Shown here one piece after another: positions 62,053-64,000 of a stretch of DNA of 64,000 nucleotides (the first letter of the stretch is position 1; the number at the start of each line of letters is the position of its first letter). The position numbers and the translations under genes are program-made. Origin of the DNA: Ahrensia kielensis DSM 5890. GTDB lineage: Bacteria; Pseudomonadota; Alphaproteobacteria; Rhizobiales; Rhizobiaceae. The stretch lies in the NCBI RefSeq assembly GCF_000374465.1, contig NZ_KB894530.1, forward strand, positions 405,179-469,178, read 5' to 3'. The notes beneath the pieces were generated by a model, which saw only the letters and a program-made list of their open reading frames with translations, had not been told where the DNA came from and did no database searches.

Positions 62053-63774
62053 ATGAAAACTGATCTGACGCGCTTCTTACCTATTTTGAAATGGGGGCGA
62101 GAGTACAACCGCTCCGCACTCTCAAATGACCTTGTGGCTGCGTTAATCGTGACAATCATGTTGATTCCGCAATCATTGGCATACGCGTTATTGGCGGGAT
62201 TGCCACCTGAGGCTGGCCTTTATGCCTCGATTGCACCGATCTTGCTATACGCCATATTTGGGACGAGCCGTGCTTTGGCTGTAGGCCCCGTTGCTGTTGT
62301 CTCACTGATGACCGCAGCCGCATTGAGCCACATCGTTGAGCAAGGTACAATGGGCTATGCAGTTGCGGCATTGTCGCTGGCTGCATTATCGGGCTTGATC
62401 TTATTAGGAATGGGACTTTTTCGTTTAGGTTTTGTTGCTAATTTCTTATCTCATCCCGTTATCTCAGGATTTATCACAGCCTCTGGCATCATTATAGCAG
62501 CAAGCCAAATCAAACATATTCTTGGCGTTAATGCGGATGGCCATAACCTTCTAGAGTTGGTTATTTCACTGGGCCGTCATTTATCAGAAACCAACTGGAT
62601 TACCGCAATTATTGGTATTCTCGCAACGGGGTTTCTTTTCTGGGTGCGCAAAGGCCTCAAACCAGTATTACAAAAAATGGGCTTGTCTTCTGGCATAACT
62701 GGCGTTCTTGTGAAAACTGGCCCAGTGGCTGTCGTCGTCGTGACTACTCTTGCCGTATGGGGTTTTAACCTTGCAGATAAGGGTGTTAAAATCGTCGGAG
62801 AGGTACCGCAAAGCTTGCCTCCTCTGACACTACCGTCTTTCTCACCTGATTTATTGGGCCAGCTACTCCTTCCTGCATTCTTGATTTCCATTATTGGCTT
62901 TGTGGAATCAATTTCAGTTGCCCAAACTCTCGCGGCTAAAAGGCGGCAGCGTATCGATCCAGACCAAGAACTTATTGGACTTGGCGCCGCTAATATCGGT
63001 GCATCACTTACAGGTGGATTTCCGGTTACAGGTGGCTTTTCGCGATCAGTCGTCAATTTTGATGCAGGTGCCGAAACCCCAGCTGCCGGAGCATTCACCG
63101 CAGTCGGGCTGGCTATAGCGGCACTCGCCCTGACACCGTTGATCTACTTTTTGCCCAAGGCGACTTTGGCGGCAACTATCATCGTCGCCGTGCTCAGCCT
63201 TGTTGATTTTTCGATACTCAAACGCAGTTGGAATTACTCCAAAGCAGACTTTTGTGCTGTGTTGACCACAATCCTTGTGACCCTTGGACTGGGAGTAGAG
63301 GCAGGTGTGTCGGCAGGTGTAGGGCTATCAATCTTACTGCATCTATATAAATCATCTAAGCCACATATCGCCGAAGTTGGCCAAGTCCCTGGCACTGAAC
63401 ATTATCGCAATATTCTGCGCCATGATGTTTTAACAGATTCTTCCATTGTGACACTGCGTGTTGATGAAAGCTTGTACTTTGCAAATGCTCGTTATCTTGA
63501 AGATAAAATCCAAAATCGTGTCGCTGATGACAAGAATGTCCGGCACGTGATTTTGCAGTGCTCTGCAATCAATGAAATCGACTTAAGTGCGCTTGAGTCG
63601 CTTGAGGCGATAAACGAACGATTGAAAGCAATGGGTGTCACGCTTCACTTATCTGAAGTCAAAGGACCGGTAATGGATCGATTGAAAGCACAATCGTTTC
63701 TGAAGGAAATGAGTGGCGAAGTTTTTCTCTCGCAGTTTGAAGCCGAACAAAAGCTAAAGGCAGCGCAACATTGA
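62053..63774 (+). CDS. SulP-family anion transporter with STAS domain
   Basis: A 573-residue protein from ATG 62053. Residues about 15-430 hold ten or more spans with VTIMLIPQSLAYALLAGLPP, FGTSRALAVGPVAVVSLMT and the QELIGLGAANIGASLTGGFP loop. A C-terminal STAS domain (about 440-570) contains FANARYLEDKI and VILQCSAINEIDLSALESL. SulP proteins carry sulfate, bicarbonate or similar anions; in sulfide operons they probably export sulfite or sulfate made by the dioxygenase. It ends the operon; no clear terminator follows. Confidence 0.92.
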   Translation: MKTDLTRFLPILKWGREYNRSALSNDLVAALIVTIMLIPQSLAYALLAGLPPEAGLYASIAPILLYAIFGTSRALAVGPVAVVSLMTAAALSHIVEQGTMGYAVAALSLAALSGLILLGMGLFRLGFVANFLSHPVISGFITASGIIIAASQIKHILGVNADGHNLLELVISLGRHLSETNWITAIIGILATGFLFWVRKGLKPVLQKMGLSSGITGVLVKTGPVAVVVVTTLAVWGFNLADKGVKIVGEVPQSLPPLTLPSFSPDLLGQLLLPAFLISIIGFVESISVAQTLAAKRRQRIDPDQELIGLGAANIGASLTGGFPVTGGFSRSVVNFDAGAETPAAGAFTAVGLAIAALALTPLIYFLPKATLAATIIVAVLSLVDFSILKRSWNYSKADFCAVLTTILVTLGLGVEAGVSAGVGLSILLHLYKSSKPHIAEVGQVPGTEHYRNILRHDVLTDSSIVTLRVDESLYFANARYLEDKIQNRVADDKNVRHVILQCSAINEIDLSALESLEAINERLKAMGVTLHLSEVKGPVMDRLKAQSFLKEMSGEVFLSQFEAEQKLKAAQH

Positions 63775-63813
63775 GCAGTACAAATATATCGGTCTAAAGA
63801 GCACAATTATTCC

Positions 63814-63905
63814 TCAAACATCGATACCACGCTCATACAGAACATTTGCCACATGACTTATACTGAGCGGAAAGCGCCTCTGTCATGATCATTTTAAATC
63901 TGTGT
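63814..63905 (-). pseudogene. IS6-family transposase N-terminal relic
   Basis: The minus strand reads RFPLSISHVANVLYERGIDV and then a stop at 63814-63816, matching the RFPLSLRQVEDILHERGND region of the relic at 8146-8843. Upstream FKMIMTE, shifted by one frame, corresponds to the EIFKLAVIY segment. The rest of the element is absent. Bases 63906-64000 are not assigned. Confidence 0.6.
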
Positions 63906-64000
63906 ATTTCGCCAATCACAGGCAGCGGCAATGGCATGACCTTGATATAGATGAGGTCTGTCCCGCATATATCGGGTGTAATGTTTTTAAGTTCATTTAC

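Noticed and set aside
1-64000. CRISPR arrays, tRNA or rRNA genes, prophage or integrase genes
   Set aside because: I looked for regular short repeats, clover-leaf-like segments, rRNA motifs and recombinase motifs and saw none; this was by eye, so weak cases could be missed.

Overview
The window looks like a chromosomal or large-plasmid segment of an alphaproteobacterium, most likely Hyphomicrobiales (Rhizobiales)-like. Supporting signs are a complete aglEFGAK/aglR alpha-glucoside locus in the rhizobial order, a type II lumazine synthase behind an FMN riboswitch (the Brucella/rhizobial arrangement), several ribose-type sugar ABC systems with SorC, GntR/FCD and LacI regulators, and an RHH_4-type small regulator. 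By eye the base composition is in the middle forties in percent GC. I cannot name genus or species.

Layout. 1-2751: a TRAP substrate-binding protein cut by the window edge, a GntR regulator with a perfect palindromic operator at its start codon, and an aldose 1-epimerase. 3397-6493: a second GntR regulator followed by catabolic-gene debris (TctC, mandelate racemase and ABC permease fragments), ending in a frameshifted IS481-family element. 6718-7995: a membrane diguanylate cyclase. 8146-9050: IS6 and IS3 transposase relics. 9049-18672: a divergent sugar/polyol locus (RbsABC-type importer plus SDR on the minus strand; split transketolase, FGGY kinase, SorC regulator and SDR on the plus strand). 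18722-19370: ribH2 with its FMN riboswitch. The other end of an IS3-family transposase lies at 19632-19770, so this whole block sits between two colinear pieces of what looks like one broken IS3 gene. 20003-23861: a second importer with two permeases and a half-size ATPase. 24278-27275: IS6 and IS5 relics around a MarR/SDR pair and an unknown membrane protein. 27372-35170: the agl locus. 35420-37380: a HAD hydrolase and a second, inverted IS481 copy. 37505-42857: a 23-residue membrane protein, a HerA-like ATPase, a GGDEF-EAL protein, a PfpI/DJ-1 protein and an RHH protein. 42976-55341: a PdxA-family gene with a damaged 5' end, then a long catabolic operon. 55937-63774: two small secreted proteins and a sulfide/persulfide operon headed by a Crp/Fnr regulator. 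An IS6 relic closes the window.

How the genes work together. Three loci carry uptake, conversion and control in one place. The agl genes import and hydrolyse alpha-glucosides, with two LacI-type operators in the divergent promoter region. The 9049-18672 locus reads as import, oxidation of a polyol to a ketose, phosphorylation and two-carbon transfer by a split transketolase-like enzyme. The 44111-55341 operon combines an importer, a zinc alcohol dehydrogenase, an FGGY kinase, a SorC regulator, a DeoC aldolase, a two-domain ALDH16-type aldehyde dehydrogenase and a HAD phosphatase; its plan resembles the lsr (AI-2) operon, but with an oxidative tail. The sulfur operon combines YeeE/YedE permeases, a persulfide-dioxygenase-like MBL protein, a bacterioferritin without its haem ligand, a DUF442-SQR fusion broken by one base, and a SulP transporter.

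Decay is prominent: at least eight transposase copies or fragments, all broken, and several host genes truncated or frameshifted. The substrates of the two unassigned sugar loci cannot be read from sequence and are inferred only at the level of reaction type.
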